Source of the DNA: Paulownia fortunei
Lineage: Eukaryota > Streptophyta > Magnoliopsida > Lamiales > Paulowniaceae
DNA: 64,000 nucleotides
NCBI GenBank assembly: GCA_019321725.1
Contig: CM033108.1
Span: forward strand, 3,294,001-3,358,000
Reading direction: 5' to 3'
The notes under the pieces: generated by a model
What the model saw: the letters and a program-made list of their open reading frames with translations, nothing else
Databases searched by the model: none
Told to the model about the DNA's origin: nothing
Shown here: positions 63,284 to 64,000 of the stretch, in pieces
Layout of the letters: each line of letters begins with the position of its first letter
How positions within the stretch are numbered: position 1 is the first letter of the stretch
Translations under genes and position numbers: made by a program

Positions 63284-64000
63284 ACTGATGGAAGAGGATG
63301 CAGAGGCCAAACGCTGTGTAAGTGTGACAGTGATGGATATTAAATGAGTCTGATGAGAAAGCAGAATATCTTAAACTTTGTATTTTATTTTTTTCATATA
63401 TATTCTAGTGTTAAAAAAATTATATTGAAATGCTGAAAATCGCATTTAGATGTCAAAACATTTTCATTTTTTTCCAATGCGTTTGGCAGCCATAGTTTTG
63501 TTAGCATTTTGGCTACCGAATTATAAAAACTGCGTTTTGACATAATCAGATATTTTTAATTTTTTTTGGGCAACAAATTTAATAATTTTACATATAAAAT
63601 TTAGATCATTTTTAAAATTTTATGTAGTTAATAGGCAACTGTCTTGTTAGTCCCTTAGTCCCATTGGCTCCGTCCTTGATTACGACCCTGTTCTATTTTT
63701 TTTTTTATTTTTTTTTCTAAACTGATGTTGAATTCGAAAATACAATCAATATTGGTGAAACCAATTCACACAAAATTTACGTGGCCTTATAATAAGAAAC
63801 TATAATAGTATACCTCGAAATTATAGAGTTGTTGAAGTGTGCAACATTTAAATCACTTATTTAAAAAATAAAAAAAATACAGTGTGCAATATTTCTCTAT
63901 GCATATGTTAGTGGGAACCGATAAATAGTACCAATATATTATGAAAATTCACAAACTCAGGAGCTGAGGGAATCTCAAACTCAAACTAAGAATACATAGG
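61900..64000. other. AT-rich, microsatellite-rich intergenic DNA
   Basis: No gene is recognised between the MIR166 transcript and the end of the window. It contains (TA)n at about 62349-62378, an ATATAT/ACATAC-rich patch at 62995-63110, and a (CA)n run at 63240-63281. Confidence 0.5.
62621..62692. repeat. 36-bp perfect tandem duplication
   Basis: Two identical copies of a unit beginning TTTCTATTTCTAAAAAAATA and ending TTTAGTGAAA, in intergenic DNA. Confidence 0.9.

Noticed and set aside
1..64000. tRNA genes, rRNA, CRISPR arrays, LTR retrotransposon domains
   Set aside because: I looked for B-box (GGTTCGAATCC-like) motifs, regular spaced repeats, and RT/integrase motifs, and saw none that hold up.

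Overview
The window is nuclear DNA of a flowering plant. Every protein gene has short exons separated by AT-rich introns with GT...AG (once GC...AG) borders, and every recognisable product is a plant, mostly eudicot, family: fibrillin/PAP, DUF639, RETICULATA-RELATED, AKR2, p24 delta, an F-box/LRR protein, and a MIR166 hairpin. I could not identify the species. The DNA looks like ordinary gene-rich euchromatin with microsatellites and small non-autonomous transposon remnants. I saw no retrotransposon body, CRISPR, tRNA or rRNA.

Layout from left to right: (1) 3' part of a patatin-like phospholipase gene (+, 1025-2728). (2) A U2 snRNA gene with its own promoter signals (+, about 3824-4107). (3) A plastid fibrillin gene of the PAP4/FBN3 type (-, 4438-7625). 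(4) A foldback element of about 790 bp (7706-8497). (5) A long DUF639 gene with 11 coding exons (+, 9293-20982). (6) A RETICULATA-RELATED (DUF3411) gene with intact splice borders but two in-frame stop codons and a frame break in exon 1, so probably a young unprocessed pseudogene (-, 22484-28674). (7) A membrane-anchored, N-glycosylated, proline-rich protein gene (-, 29667-34259). (8) A 4 kb gene-free AT-rich stretch. (9) An F-box/LRR gene with an intron in its leader (+, 38626-40685). (10) A p24 delta cargo receptor gene (-, 41360-44439). (11) AKR2, the ankyrin chaperone for chloroplast outer-envelope proteins (+, 46087-50435). (12) An ARGLU1-like RS/Glu-rich splicing-factor gene with a GC-AG intron (+, 52266-58303). 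(13) A MIR166 gene (+, TATA at 61056, mature miRNA 61368-61388), followed by AT-rich, microsatellite-rich DNA to the end.

Splice sites were placed by hand, by matching consensus borders to reading-frame continuity. For each complete gene the summed coding exons give a whole number of codons: 256 (FBN3), 839 (DUF639), 499 (Pro-rich), 420 (F-box), 213 (p24), 349 (AKR2) and 280 (ARGLU1-like). This supports the models. The genes do not form a pathway. Several products are plastid-linked (fibrillin, RETICULATA-RELATED, probably DUF639, and AKR2 as a targeting chaperone), but this is most likely chance. I did not find a previously undescribed system. The observations most worth checking are the disabled RETICULATA-RELATED gene, the MIR166 locus, the GC-AG intron and the leader repeats before the DUF639 gene.
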